A stretch of DNA of 64,000 nt, taken from positions 5,510,501 to 5,574,500 of the forward strand of contig CM074760.1 of NCBI GenBank assembly GCA_037355855.1, in the 5' to 3' direction. Position 1 is the stretch's first letter, and every line of letters starts with the position of its first letter. The position numbers and the translations under genes are program-made. The notes under the pieces were generated by a model. The model was not told the origin of the DNA. It saw only the letters and a program-made list of their open reading frames with translations, and ran no database searches. Shown here one piece after another: positions 46,688 to 58,790 of this stretch. The DNA comes from Pseudo-nitzschia pungens (lineage: Eukaryota; Bacillariophyta; Bacillariophyceae; Bacillariales; Bacillariaceae).

Positions 46688-49364
46688 ATGGCGGATTTGT
46701 TACCAGCACTATCATCGGACGATGAAAATGGAGTCATCGATGATGACGACTCTGACGAAGAAGAGGAGAAAATGGATATCGTTTTTGGGGGTCTCCTTGT
46801 AAGTGGTTTGAATTTTTAGGCAACGCGGAGAAAAAGACTGCAAAAACTGCGAAGGAAACAAGTGGACTCAATCTCGCGTTTCCCTGTTTTTTCCAAAATC
46901 CGATGCGAACAGGGGGAGGACGGTGGCCTTCCGTCGAGCTTGCTGGGTGGAGAGCAGAAGGGATGGTCGTATCAGACAGCCCTGGACAAAATCGAGCGGG
47001 AAAACAACAAATCGGGCTTCAAAGCGCCGGAACGAATGGATCTCGCCTCCATCATTGCCGCCAAGAGGCAGATCCTGAAAAAGAAAACGAATTCTAAGCA
47101 ACAAATAGTCGAGGAATCCGAAGAAAACGACGAAGACGCATCGAAATCCGATGAGGAGTCGAATGAAACTGGATCCGACGATGGATCGTCCGGAGATGAT
47201 GAAAGTGAAGAGAACGGTAGCGACGATAGCGATGAAAACAGCGATAGCAGTGACGACGACGATTCTGATGACGAAGAAGAAGACGAAGTAGATGATGCAA
47301 ATAACAATAGCATGGAAGAAGATGTTCTCAAAACTCGTATTGGTGAAGAGAATGACGATGACGACGAGGAGGAGGAAGACGAAGATGACGACGAAGAGGC
47401 ACGGATGGAGGCCGCAAAGGCCGCAAAGTTCTTCGACAACGAATCCGGGAAAAACGATGCGGCGGAAGAGATCGAAGCCTTCACGCAACTCACCCTTTCG
47501 CGTCCGTTGCTTCGTGGCATTGTTGCCATGGGATACGTCAAACCAACCAAAATCCAGGCTTCGGTGATTCCCGTCGCTCTCGCGAAGCGAGACATTTGCG
47601 CTAGTGCCGTAACCGGTAGCGGAAAGACCGCTGCCTTTTTGCTGCCCATCCTCGAACGACTCATGTACCGATCCCCCGGGAGGACCAAGGCTCTCATCTT
47701 GACACCGACCCGTGAGCTTGCCGCCCAGTGCACGGGCATGATTTCGACCCTGTCGCAATTCACAAAAATCACATCTGTCTTGATAGTCGGAGGATCGAAG
47801 AACATGAACGCTCAAATTTCCGAGCTGAGGACCCGACCGCAAATCATTGTCGCCACGCCCGGAAGACTTTTGGATCACGTTACCAATTCAGCGGGTGTTT
47901 CGCTCGAAGACGTCGAATTTTTGGTGCTGGATGAGGCCGATCGACTTCTCGACCTAGGGTTCCAGGACGAAGTGAACGAATTGATCAAGGCGTGTCCGAT
48001 CGATAGACAAACGTTGCTGTTCAGTGCCACCATGAACACAAAGGTCGACGACCTCATCAAACTCAGCCTCAAACGACCGGTTCGTATCAGAATCACCGAC
48101 AAGGGATCCAATGGATCGAGCTCGAAAGACTTGGAGGTAGCCCCGAGACTCGAGCAAGAATTTGTGCGTGTTCGTTCCGGAAACGAAGGAATCAACCGCG
48201 AGGCGATGCTCATCGCACTGCTGACTCGAACATTTTCCACGCAGACCATTGTCTTTTTCGATACAAAAGCAAAGGCTCACCGCATGATGATTCTTTGTGG
48301 CCTCTGCGGGATCCAATGTGCGGAGCTTCACGGCAATCTCACGCAGGCTCAACGATTGGAGGCGTTGGAAAAATTCAGGAAGGGAGAAGTGGAGATTCTT
48401 TTGGCAACGGATCTTGCGGCAAGAGGTCTGGACATTAGTCGCGTTGAAACTGTTGTAAACTTCGAAATGCCCAATCAAGTCGAAACCTATATCCACCGCA
48501 TCGGTAGAACAGCTCGAGCCGGTCGCCGCGGAAAAAGTTGCACCCTCATTGGGGAGGGAAGAAGACACCTGATGAAAGAGATCATGAAAGACGCCACCGA
48601 TAGAACGAAGATTGCTAACGGGGATGCATCGGCTCCTTCCAAAGCAGTGATTCAGATCTCGATCTATCCCTGCAGCTGTGATTGCCCATTTCGTCAAGAA
48701 AATCATGTCTCTGGAGAAACACGTGGAAGAAGTCCTCCAAGCCGAAGCTGTTGCTCGAATGGATCGATTGGCCGAAATGGAGATGATGAGAGCACAAAAT
48801 ATAATAGAACATGCCGATGAGATCAAGTCAAGGCCACAGCGCCAATGGTTCGCTTCGGAAAGGGAAAAGAAGAACACGAAAGAGGCAGCGGCCGAGAAAG
48901 CGAAACTCATAGCCGAAAAGGCCGGAACGGGCAAGCATCGTATGACTCGAAAGAAGCGCCGTGCGCGGGAAGCAAGAGAAATGTTCGAGAACATGGACGA
49001 TGGAGACAACGATGAACCTGTCTTCCAACCTGAAATTTCGATGAAGAAAGCAGCAAGAGAACACAAAAGAGAGGCCTACGAGAAGGAAAAGATCAAGAAC
49101 AGCAAGAGTATATATGATGAAGATGTTGAGAGAGCTGCTAAGAAGCGCAAAGGAAAAGTTGGATCTGATGCTCTTGGCGACAGTGCTTTGTTTGCCGAAG
49201 AAAAGGTTGCGTATGCTCCAAAGAAGTCAAACACCGATGGGGGAGAAATAGCCAAAAGTTCTTTCAACTTTAGAGGTTATAACCCAGACTTGGCAGGCAA
49301 AAAGAAACCAAAGGCGAAGGCACATCACAAGTTTAAGTCAAAGACTAAATACAGGCGGCGTTAA
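46688..49364 (+). CDS. DEAD-box RNA helicase DRS1/DDX27, one frame break
   Basis: ATP-dependent RNA helicase acting in 60S ribosomal subunit assembly in the nucleolus. Exon 1 is 46688-46798 (MADLLPALSSDDENG); the GTAAGT...CGAACAG intron is 46799-46912. Acidic Asp/Glu/Ser-rich runs precede the helicase core: Q-motif region, AVTGSGKT (Lys275), PTRELAAQ, TPGRLLDH, DEAD (377-380), SAT, ARGLDI and HRIGRTARAG. The basic coiled-coil C-terminus in the 48678-49364 frame (MSLEKHVEEVLQ..., RPQRQWF, KTKYRRR) is typical of the family. Between 48650 and 48666 the phase shifts by +1; skipping one base reconnects AVI with RSRSIPAAV. No GT-AG intron explains it. Confidence 0.92.
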
Positions 49365-49426
49365 GCTATACATATTAAACTTAGAATTGCAATTGAAATT
49401 CTTCATTCCTTCCGTTTATTTACGAA

Positions 49427-51338
49427 TCACCAATCAATTTCGGGCTCTTCAGCATTGATCGAGGATGAGTTCTCTCGACGCAAGCACTCTTGTTTCCTCT
49501 GTTGGATTTTTGCCAAGAGCAAGGTCATTGGCGTTTCTCGCTTCTTTGGAGCCTCCAACAGAGATCGATCAACTTGTTTAAGCTTGACACCCGCTTTAAT
49601 ACCTTCCAAAAGAGGATTGGTCGGATTTGGAGTTTTTGTCGCTACTTTCTCAACTGTTTTGAGTTCGACACCAGCTCTGATATCTGCGAGAAAGCCTCCC
49701 GTTGGATTACGGGTCATTTGCGTTGAGCTATCGGTCCGTTTCGGCGAACTAACCACTGTTCGATCTTCCGGATAGCGAGTTGTTGAACTTCTAGATTTAC
49801 TTTCTCCTGACTCAGAGCATTTTCAGTTCCACACCTGCTCGGATATCCGCTAGCAGACCTTTCGATGAATTGGGAGTTGCCGAAATGGAGTTGCTTTTCT
49901 GAATTCTTTTCGCCCTTGTCTTTCGTGCTGCACTTGATGGACATGATTCTGTTGGATTAGAAATTTGCTGATTTAAGTTCCTGATCGGATTCAGTTTCAC
50001 CCCTGCTTGTACACTTGCTAGAAAACCTTGTGGTGGTCTAGAGATGCTTTCCGGCGACTTGTCGTCTTCGTCAAGTTTGACTCCCGATCTCGCACATACG
50101 TTTAGACCATTTACCGCATCGGAAGCTTTTGGCATTGGAGTTTCACCTGAAACAATGTATGACTTTGTATCAGGACAATGCAGAATGGAACGTTCGACCT
50201 GCTTTGATGTGGATTTCATCCGTAAACCTATCAGTGTTTGATCGATCGGTTCTGAGCTTTTGAGCGTTGTGACCGTGGTCTTATTCTCTTGTTTCGACAC
50301 AGATCGAAGTTTCCCGAAGCTGTTATCTCCGGGATGGGACATATTCGACGCATCGAATACTTCAAGGTTTGATTGACGATTGATGTTTTTGAGACGTCGA
50401 ACATCACTATTTTTACGAGCAGTTCCATTCGGGAGCGCAGCCTTGGTCTGTGTCACCTCGTTCTCGTTGGCTCGGCTTGCCACAACCTGACTTTGAGAAT
50501 CCTTCCTGATTGCACTATTTTCAGTCGATGGTTCTTTAGCATGGGATGAATTAGAAAGTTGGATTGTTACAGAATCGCCTTCATTCCCAGGTCTTGTGAT
50601 GACGGTGTTAGGGTCCGTGGAGTGTGGTACACTTGTTGTTGAGGGAGGCACGGCCCGAACCATGCGAATTATGCGCTTCACCTTTTGCCCGTTCCTCATT
50701 ACATAATAAAATTTTTGATTGCTTCGGGTCGATCCATCACTGCCGACAAGCTTCGTGGACGAACGTCTTTCGTTTTTGTGATCGTTGACTGTCTCTGTGT
50801 TGATCACAGAACCGGAGTCGATTCGATTGACTGTTCCCTTTGACTTGATGCTTGAAATACGACCACTTCCATCTTGTTTCACAGAAACCAATCCCGGAAG
50901 CTGGAGTGGTTGCTTGTCGACACAGGGGAAAATGTTCGAAACACAAAGTTCTGGACGAGCGACATGTTTTCCGTTTTGAAGAGGCTCGTCTGCAACGAAA
51001 TGGATCTCTTTTGGAACATGATTGCGTTTGGATGGTTTCTTCTTTGTTCGAAACGACCGGTTGATCGGTGATTGATCGTGTCGAGAAAGGGACGATCCGT
51101 CACGATATGGATCCGAATGAATTCGTGTTTGCAATGGCGGTGGGAGAGCAGAGGAGTTGTCTGTTCGACGAGAAGCTGTGCCATTGCTTTGAATATTCGC
51201 TTGCATCGCCAAGAGCCGCTCGTTTAGACGCTTCATTTCTGCCTGCAGATCATCTACTTGATCTTGTAGCACAACCTCTTTATCGCTGCGATCGAAGCTT
51301 TTGTCCTTCTCACTCTTTCTTCGGCGAAAAAGTGACAT
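49427..51338 (-). CDS. Tandem WH2-motif actin-binding protein, one frame break
   Basis: Starts at ATG 51338 with a basic segment and a short coiled coil (DQVDDLQAEMKRLNERLLAMQ). A long Ser/Lys/Asn-rich disordered region follows. At the C-terminus at least four WH2-like units appear: GFLASVQAGVKLNPIR, GLLADIRAGVELK, GFLADIRAGVELKTVE and PLLEGIKAGVKLKQV, with a weaker LLLAKIQ at the end. WH2 motifs bind monomeric actin, and tandem copies occur in nucleators and sequestering proteins. The first frame stops at 49812; dropping one A from the AAAA run at 49820-49823 joins it to the frame ending 49427, which carries the last units. The indel at a homopolymer suggests sequence error. No exact orthologue is claimed. 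Confidence 0.8.
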
Positions 51339-52721
51339 GATTATTATTTGTTCTTCTGACTTTTTGTCTACAACGAATGAGATACAAATTGTTGCAATTG
51401 TCGAAAGAAGTCAATAATGTTTCGTTCTTTGATACTGTATCGACTTGTTACAAATTGTGACTAGAACAAGAACTCAAACAAGTGAGTCTCATCCTCTGTC
51501 TCTCTAACGATCGAATAATCTTCCCGAATAAGATGGGCTCAATCTCAACACAAGTAAGAATACTTCGCGCCGTGGATCCAATGTGCAGAAATAATGGGAT
51601 TTCGGGTTTTGTTCCGGTTTTTCTTAGAAGCAAGGCACGATTGAGATTCAAAAAAGAAAAACAGATGGGTAAAAAAACACGCAACCGATTCCATCGACTA
51701 AAAAATAAATCATTATACTACGAGTAGTCTTACCGCACCGATACATAACGGTACGAAGTAAGATTACTTCATAGGAACTACTTTTGCGTCTTCACCTTCC
51801 TGTAAAGTACGGAAAAATGTCAGATTCATTCTCAACCTCAGTGTTGTGCACTTCTTGCTGGGAGAATTGAGAATAAAGACTTTTTGTTTTTTTAACAAGT
51901 GAGGGTGATAAAATTGTGTGGAGCAACCGTCAGCTGTGACAATGGTCAATGCATTAAGCAGCAGAAGAAGGAACATGATGAGTTGGTTTGTTCTTGCTGC
52001 TGGTGTTTATTTTCTCCTCCATTTCTGTCGTCCTCATGGCATCTCACGAAACTAGCTCCAGAAGGTCGGCATGCCCAGCTAACGATGACATTTAAACAAA
52101 TCATCCAACTTCCTCCAATTCGATTGTCTTTGTCGATGTACATGCATTAAAATCATTACCCAAAAGAGAAAGTTCAGGCGTTGAACAGTAAGATTGATAA
52201 GATGAAGATCTCTCCAAAGAAGCAATTGTGGAAAATTGACCGGCTAGATACTGTAGTAGCTCTTCAGCAGGGAAGCGTCAAATCATCTGATTCAAAGGAT
52301 TTCGTACATGTATCAATCACTGACGAGCTAATGACCTGTTAACGATGAACAATAATTTCACGGATACCAAAGGTTGCAGCGAGGAATGCACGGACTCTTT
52401 GTTACATGCGCTAGGGGGTTGGGGAGTGTCAAAAAATCTTAGGAATTGATTTTATTGTAGTAGTATCAGTAGTTCTCTATTCAATTAAGTTGCAAGCTTT
52501 CGGTGGAATAGACACTCCCAATGTTCCACCAGTACCAAGAAGGTCAAGGGACACCCCGCCATCAGACTGGAATTTTGGGGCCCATTTTTCATCTCACCCT
52601 GAATACGGTGCTAGTAGTTCAGACGAAGTTTATGGCTCCTCAATTGCGTTTTCAACTCGAATTGTTTGTACTACGCAGATTCGTGTTCTTGTGTCTTTGG
52701 TCTACGTCATTTGCTTCGATC
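51339..52721. other. Intergenic DNA, no gene supported
   Basis: 1.38 kb between the WH2 gene start and the MAT1 3' end. Short frames occur on both strands (51482-51727, 51899-52150, 52490-52813) without domains or conserved character. Some low-level transcript leader sequence is possible. Confidence 0.5.
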
Positions 52722-53761
52722 CTAACACACCATACGTTCAAAGAGGGTCGAAACGGTTTCGTTCCAATTTCGCTCTTGAGATGTATGACTTCCAGCCGGA
52801 ATTCCACCACTAAAGCAAATGGGGAAACACAAACACAAAAAGATTGGGTGAGGTTCAAGAGAAAAACTTGCATCATACTGCATGAATGCCATGCCGTATC
52901 GTAATGTCGCACCGCGTGCAAGTGTCACACCCGATTCTGCACTTACCCCGCTGCCTGGCGCTTGCGATAGAATTCTCGATCCAATTTCGCTGTATCTCGT
53001 TTGCGGATTCCCCCCTCTGGTTCCCGTACTCGAGGCGACACGAAAATTGTAGCGGCGTTCTGTCGGCCCTCGCGCTGTCGTTTCAATTCGTTCCGGTAGC
53101 CCTGCATTTGTGCGGCCCGGAGCTCGGCGGAAACTTCGTCTCGCTCTCCCAACAAGACCTCGGCAGATTCTTGCTTGAATTTTCGTTTCGTCATCGCGAT
53201 CGCCTTTTCTTCTTCCTGCAAATCTCGTTTTCGCCGTTCCGCTTCGCGTTGTTCGGCAGCAATTTGGTCCTGAATAGCACGTTCCGCGTCGGCGCGTTGC
53301 GATTGTCGAATGACGATTTCCGTTCGATGGTTTTCCTCGTAAGACTTTATCTTTCCCTTGCATTCTTCCGCATTTGATTCCTCGTTGACGATCGAATAAA
53401 TAATGTCCTCGACTTCTTCCAGATAATTGTTGTATTCCAGCAGCGAAGAAAAATCCTTTTGAGTCTTGTTGAAAACCTTCAACACTCGTCGTCGCCAACT
53501 AGTATCTTTCTCGCACAAGACGTCATCGAGTGTTCTGGTGGACAGGTTGACCTTTTTCACAGGAGTCTCGCAAATAGGACACGGGAATTCTCGTCTACGC
53601 GACAGTTCACGGTCGATACAGGGATTACAGAATTGATGCCCGCATCCAACTGTAGCATTCGTCTGCAGACTTGACTGCGAAGTCAAGTTGGATGAGTCAC
53701 CTTCAGCAATGTCACAAATGGCGCATCGGAAGAAATCCTCTTGTTCTTGTTGATCGTCCAT
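52722..53761 (-). CDS. MAT1: CDK-activating kinase assembly factor MAT1
   Basis: RING-finger subunit of the TFIIH CAK module (CDK7-cyclin H-MAT1). Two exons, complement(join(52722..52809,52947..53761)), give 300 residues; the intron has GTAAGT and a TTTGCTTTAG acceptor. The start at 53761 (MDDQQEQED) is the first ATG. The N-terminal RING contains FFRCAICD, CGHQFCNPCI and CPICETPVKK. The family-typical FNKTQKDFSSLLEYNNYLEEVEDI region follows, then a long coiled coil and a C-terminal segment that normally contacts CDK7-cyclin H. Length is close to the human protein of about 309 residues. The exon 2 sequence SQERNWNETVSTLFERMVC closes the frame. Confidence 0.93.
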
Positions 53762-54700
53762 TTTTCCACCTTGTGAAATTAAACTCAAGAGACGTCTTTC
53801 TCAATTCAATGGAGATACAAACTGCTACTTGTGGGTTTAATGATAACAACAACAACAACAACAACAACAACAACGAGTCGGAAGTCGGAAGATGATGTTG
53901 GTCGATAATAATTTGTCAATTCGTGGAAGCAATCATTTTGATGTATGGTTCGTATGAATCAATCATATCACATCGGGAGGACAAAGGCAGGAACTTACCG
54001 ACAATCAGCCGACAATTACCTTACCGGTAAAACCTTACTTTCGAATGCGTTCCAACTTTATGAAAGTTCCCCCAAATGCGAACTAAGGCTTATTCTGTAC
54101 CATAATTTTTGTTCATTCTGAACGTAACTGGAAATAATCTCTACGGTGCCTGTAAGTAAGAATAGGGCAATAGAATAATGATGATTTCTTACATACCGTA
54201 CCGTATTCAATTACAGGTAAGGCTAACTATTCACGTACGTGTACCGTAGATGATAGATTCGGTGTGTTTTAGAGTTTCAAATCCATGAATTTCTCTGAAA
54301 GTGGAAGCATACCAGTACGCATTCTTTTAACGGAAATACTCGATTGAGTACGAGTAAAGAAACTCACTGTATTTTGAAAAGGCGTAAGTTTTATTCTTGA
54401 AAATCACGCAATGGACACAATAATACGTAATTACTAATATGATAGTATGAACCACGGGGACTGGATGGTGCGAAATTGGTTCAGAACACAAAAATTTGTT
54501 TCCGTGTCGGATGAATTATCAATCGATTTGAATTTTGAATCCCTTCTCTATCTCAATCATCTCAATCAAAATCATCAACCAACCAATCAATAAAAAAGAT
54601 ACTACAAGCACAATAAGGAAAAAGATACCAATGGTTTGTTTGAATCATCAGTTTTCATACGAACAGAGAATAAGCATATTTGTGTCACTTTCATTTAATC
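53762..54700. other. Divergent intergenic DNA, MAT1 to lipase
   Basis: Contains an AAC trinucleotide repeat at about 53842-53875, TTACCTTACCGGTAAAACCTTAC near 54015, and CAATCAATC repeats near 54575. Likely holds both promoters. No gene is supported. Confidence 0.55.
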
Positions 54701-57313
54701 ATGCCGCATCTAAAGATATTCGGCCAAAAGGTGTGTACAAAATGAACTGTTTCCGAATTTCCGAAGCATCGTAATGACCAAAACGACTTCAATCGCGAAT
54801 TTCTATCGTACTCTTCTACTTCTCGAGTCCCTCATTCCTTCTATGTCTGACTTGTTTCGTTTCGTATGCGATCCCAGTCTTTCATTGCCGGAGATGATAT
54901 TCGTAGTCTATTGGCAATTCATACCATTTTCAATTCGACACAGGTTCTTCTCACACTCGTCGTGTTGGTGGGAGCAGTTATCGAGAACCATTCAAAAGCC
55001 ATTGAATTTTTAGAAGTTGAAAATAATTGTGTGGAAGAAGCAAAGGAGGAAGACACATGGGCATTTGTTTATTCGGGCACCTCCATTTTTCTTAGCTCGT
55101 TGAATCTTTGCTTGGTGGGACCAATGTTGCGCTACAGTGGAATGGGAACACCGGTAGGTTTATTCTCAACGATGAAGATTCAATAGAAAGAGGTGAATGT
55201 TGAAAGTCATGCTTCTATGTATGCTGAGTATTTCAACTCACTTTTGCTTATCGTAACTTTGCAGACCGACACCGGTCCACGAGAGCCACTGAAACGATTG
55301 TGTCAATTCGAACTGGTCGTTGTCAACATTCTTCGGATAACTGTATCCTGCTTTGCCTTCGTGCTTGCTTCAGGAGTTCTGTCCTATTGCGAATGCATCA
55401 CTGAAAACTACTCTATCGATACCATCAAGGAGGCACGTCTATCGTGCAGTTTTAAAAACCAGGGATACATGATAGGTTATGTGTGTCTGGCTATCACGCA
55501 CTGTGTTGACGCGATCATTGCTGTCTATGCAGTTGTCATGTTTGTGTGCCGACAAGAAAAATGCATAGCGAACACTCAAATCAATCTGTCAGAGAGGAAT
55601 TGGTCTTTGCTGATGAAATGTTTTCTTGGGTGCACTGGACTCTGTACTTGCGGTATCTTTGGAGGAGATGGAGCTGCACGCAACGATTACACAAACTTTT
55701 CCGTACTCATGGCTAACTATTTGAACGGCACTGGATTTCCTGATGTCACTGGATCTGACTTTTATGTCGGCCTATACGTGACGGCAATGGTTAATAAGCT
55801 GAAAAAAATAAGAACGAGGAACCGCCTTCAGAAACAACACACACAATACTTGATATCAAAAGGGAATTTGTCACAACTCAGCTCTGAGCCGTCCACGAAC
55901 ACAAGGACATTCTCAGCATGGGACACGATCGACGAGGAAGAGATGGTTCCAGAGATTTCATCGGATTCGAGTGCCATAGAGGTTGTGCGAAAGGAATTAA
56001 ACAGAAGATCTGAAGGTTCGATTGGCAGTGACGAAAAGAATGCCAAACGCCGGCAAAAAAGTGAATTGTTGTCCAGTCTGAATCTGATGGAGGTTGATCT
56101 TATCAACGAAGCCGCTCACTTTGTGCTTTTTGCGGAGGCTGTATACCTTGTCCCTGGATACATGCTAAGACATCCACTGACAGGAGGTTGTTCTTTCTTG
56201 ACTCTCATCCTTCGAAACTTTTCATGTTTTTCTCGTGAGAGAAACGAATCTATCGAAAACGACTGTATTTGTAATTCAAAAACCATTGCTATGAAAGCGA
56301 TTTCGGGGGTGGAAGACGAAGACATCATATATGCGAATTACAGCGATCAGGTCGGCGAAATACCATACATTATCTTGTTGGATCATGACTGGGAATCCAT
56401 CGTTATTGCGATAAGGGGTACAATGTCGCTGGAATCAATTGTTACGGATCTCGATATGAGGCCGAAGGAGCTTGCGGCACTTGGTGAGGAATGTGGATTC
56501 AATGGGGAAGGACTTTTCTGTCACGCCGGGATGTTAAAAACTACAGAGTGGTTGTACAGAAATATCAAGGATAATGGCAAGTTGGAGAAAGTCATGGCAG
56601 ATCATAAAGACTATAAATTGCGAATCCTGGGTCACTCGTTGGGAGCTGGGGTCGCTTCGATTCTATCGGTCCTACTAAGACCAAAGTATCCCCAGCTCCG
56701 TTGCTTGGCATTCAGTCCACCTGGGTGCGTATTGAGCGAGAATCTTGCCATCGAAAGCGAGAGCTTCACCACGTCTTTTGTCGTGAACGATGATATCATT
56801 GCAAGAATTACCATTGAAAACTTCGAGGAATTGCGGAACGGTGTTCTCGAAATGATTTCTCGTATCAAGATCCCAAAGTACCAGGTAACAAAAGTGGTCG
56901 AAAAGTACGACGATTCGACGGAGGAGGGATTATCCGATGCTATCGATGAAATACTTTGCAAAAAAGAAGATATCAAAGATTCCAAGTTCAAGCAACAAGT
57001 TGATGAGTACTTGGAGATCCAAGCCAAGCTGAAAGAGGAAAACAAGGATCATTACGATGCAAGACTCTGTCCGCCCGGAGTCATAGTACAGCTTTTCCGA
57101 ACCGAAGACACTTTGAATAAGTCTGGAGAAGGCATGGGTCGACACGTAGCGAGATGGGCAAAACGAAGCGACTTCGAACACATTGAGCTTTCTCCGCGTT
57201 TTTTGCTTGATCACCGGACCAATGGTGTCACGGACAATATTCGAAAATTGGCAGAAGAGTCGTTTGAATTATCCGATCCGTTTTCTCCGTTAGATAGTGG
57301 ATCCATAAGCTAA
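54701..57313 (+). CDS. sn-1-specific diacylglycerol lipase (DAGL-like)
   Basis: Three exons, join(54701..54730,54878..55153,55265..57313), make 784 residues with phase-0 GT-AG introns. The first exon (MPHLKIFGQK) joined to SFIAGDDI matches the MP-x-L-x-x-FG opening of DAG lipases. Four transmembrane helices lie in the N-terminal third, then a variable cytoplasmic linker. The class 3 lipase domain has IAIRGTMSLESIVTD, the GHSLGAG elbow with Ser560, Asp612 in VVNDDIIAR and His752 in LLDHR. These complete the catalytic triad. The enzyme is expected to release a fatty acid from the sn-1 position of diacylglycerol at a membrane. The ATG at 55193 lies in the second intron and is not the start. Confidence 0.92.
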
Positions 57314-57577
57314 AGTTGCATTTTCATTCGGTCATTTGCTGCATTCGTGGGCACGTCGCCTTGATATCCATTCGATATCATGAAAATTATGAAGGGGAAT
57401 TCGAGCCGTGTGTCGTTGCCTACCGTCCGGTGGGACTATTTCGTGTTTTGACGAAGACGCCCCATCACGTCCAACAAACCCATCCATCGCATTGAATTTT
57501 TTCTCTCTCCTTCCCGCGGACTGACACCGACCAATCTCAATCTCAGAAAGACCAAACCAAGACTCCGCATCAATCGT
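57314..57577. other. Short intergenic region between convergent genes
   Basis: About 256 bp separating the 3' ends of the lipase and the CDK gene. Nothing recognisable. Confidence 0.55.
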
Positions 57578-58778
57578 CTTCAAAAAAGTCTGGCTTCGTG
57601 GGAGCGACTCCCTCCTTGAAGTACTTGTGTTCCAGGGCTTCTTTCGCGGTGATTCGTTTTTTCGGATCCAGCGTCAGCAATTTGCACAACAAGTCGCGAC
57701 CATTAGCGTCGAGAAATGTTTGCTTGAAATGCGGCGGCGGGTTGATTGGAAACAACTCGTAGAGTCGAATTGCCTTTTCTTGTTTCTCCGACGCTCTCCA
57801 CCGGAACATTCTCGCGTTTGGCAATTTCGAAAAGTCCGGCCAATTTTCTTCGGTCGGTGCCCCAAGCATTGTGAAAATTTTGTCGACCTGATCCAATTCC
57901 CCTTGTCCCTGCATCATTGCTTCCTGCTGAATCAATTCCCCAAAGATACAACCGATGCTCCAGATGTCAACGCTGGGTGTGTACCTCGTTTCCCCAAACA
58001 ACAATTCCGGCGCCCTGTAATGGAGGGTGACGACGAGTTGCGTGAGATTCGTTGCGGGCGGATCCTGAAACCGCCGCGCCAATCCCAAATCGCACAGGGC
58101 AACCCGACCCGCTGTCTTGTGCACCAGTATGTTGGATGTTTTCATGTCTCGGTGCATGAACCATTTCGAATGCATGCAATCCATCCCCCTCAGGATTTGT
58201 TGCATGATCCCCTTGAGTTCGCCTTGCCGCAGCACGTTCGGGTACCTGCGCCGCTCCATGGCCTCCTGCAAATCCTTGTGAAAGAATTCCATGACCATGA
58301 ACACCTTGTCGGCCCCACTCCCGACCACCATCTCTTTCACCGAAACAATGTTTTCGTGAGACGAGAGTGCCATCAAGACGTTGATTTCACGAAATGCCGT
58401 GACGGGGAATCCCTGGGTCCGGATCAACTGCTGCTGGTCCTCGAATTTGATTTGTTTCAGCGCAACGATTTCCTGGGTGGCCAGGTCTTTCGCTTTCCAT
58501 ACAATCCCGTAGGTTCCCTCGCTCAACCGACCGATCCGATCGTACGTGTCGTAGACCGATCGACATCCCTGCAAGAGCGGATTGTGAAGGGGTAGAAGAT
58601 CGCGCTCTCCTCCCGTTTGGGGTCTTCTGGGATCGCCATCGCCATCGTCACCAATCGCAGGCGTTGCCGTGACAGCAGCGCTTGTCGTTTCGGCTACAGT
58701 TGGCTTCCTTTTCTTTTTGTTCTCGCTGCTGTCTTCATCTTCGGAGCTCGAAGAATCCCATCGATCCCTCTTCACCAT
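57570..58778 (-). CDS. Cyclin-dependent kinase, CDK10/CDK11-like
   Basis: 402-residue protein kinase from ATG 58778 (MVKRDRWDSSSSEDED); the open frame continues 12 bp upstream to a TTG only. An acidic, Ser-rich N-terminus is followed by GCRSVYDTYDRIGRLSEGTYG, the signature opening of CDK10/CDK11. The helix that reads PITSLRE in CDK11 is FPVTAFREI here. Catalytic Asp211 lies in HRDMKTSN. Asp230 is in DLG, replacing the usual DFG. VVTLHYRAPELLFG and WSIGCIFGELI complete the fold. CDK11-type kinases act on transcription and splicing, CDK10 in cell-cycle entry. The frame is unbroken. Confidence 0.9.
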   Translation of the reverse strand: MVKRDRWDSSSSEDEDSSENKKKRKPTVAETTSAAVTATPAIGDDGDGDPRRPQTGGERDLLPLHNPLLQGCRSVYDTYDRIGRLSEGTYGIVWKAKDLATQEIVALKQIKFEDQQQLIRTQGFPVTAFREINVLMALSSHENIVSVKEMVVGSGADKVFMVMEFFHKDLQEAMERRRYPNVLRQGELKGIMQQILRGMDCMHSKWFMHRDMKTSNILVHKTAGRVALCDLGLARRFQDPPATNLTQLVVTLHYRAPELLFGETRYTPSVDIWSIGCIFGELIQQEAMMQGQGELDQVDKIFTMLGAPTEENWPDFSKLPNARMFRWRASEKQEKAIRLYELFPINPPPHFKQTFLDANGRDLLCKLLTLDPKKRITAKEALEHKYFKEGVAPTKPDFFEDD

Positions 58779-58790
58779 ATCGTATTCCAA

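Noticed and set aside
46799..46819. A possible 21-base intron in DRS1 (GTAAGT...TTTTTAG)
   Set aside because: It is in phase and would remove a stop, but a canonical 114-bp intron to 46912 with a pyrimidine tract and CGAACAG acceptor keeps the same phase and is far more plausible.
55193..55264. Start of the lipase at ATG 55193
   Set aside because: This segment is intronic. The upstream exons supply the transmembrane helices and the family N-terminus, and GTAGGT...TTTGCAG keeps phase.
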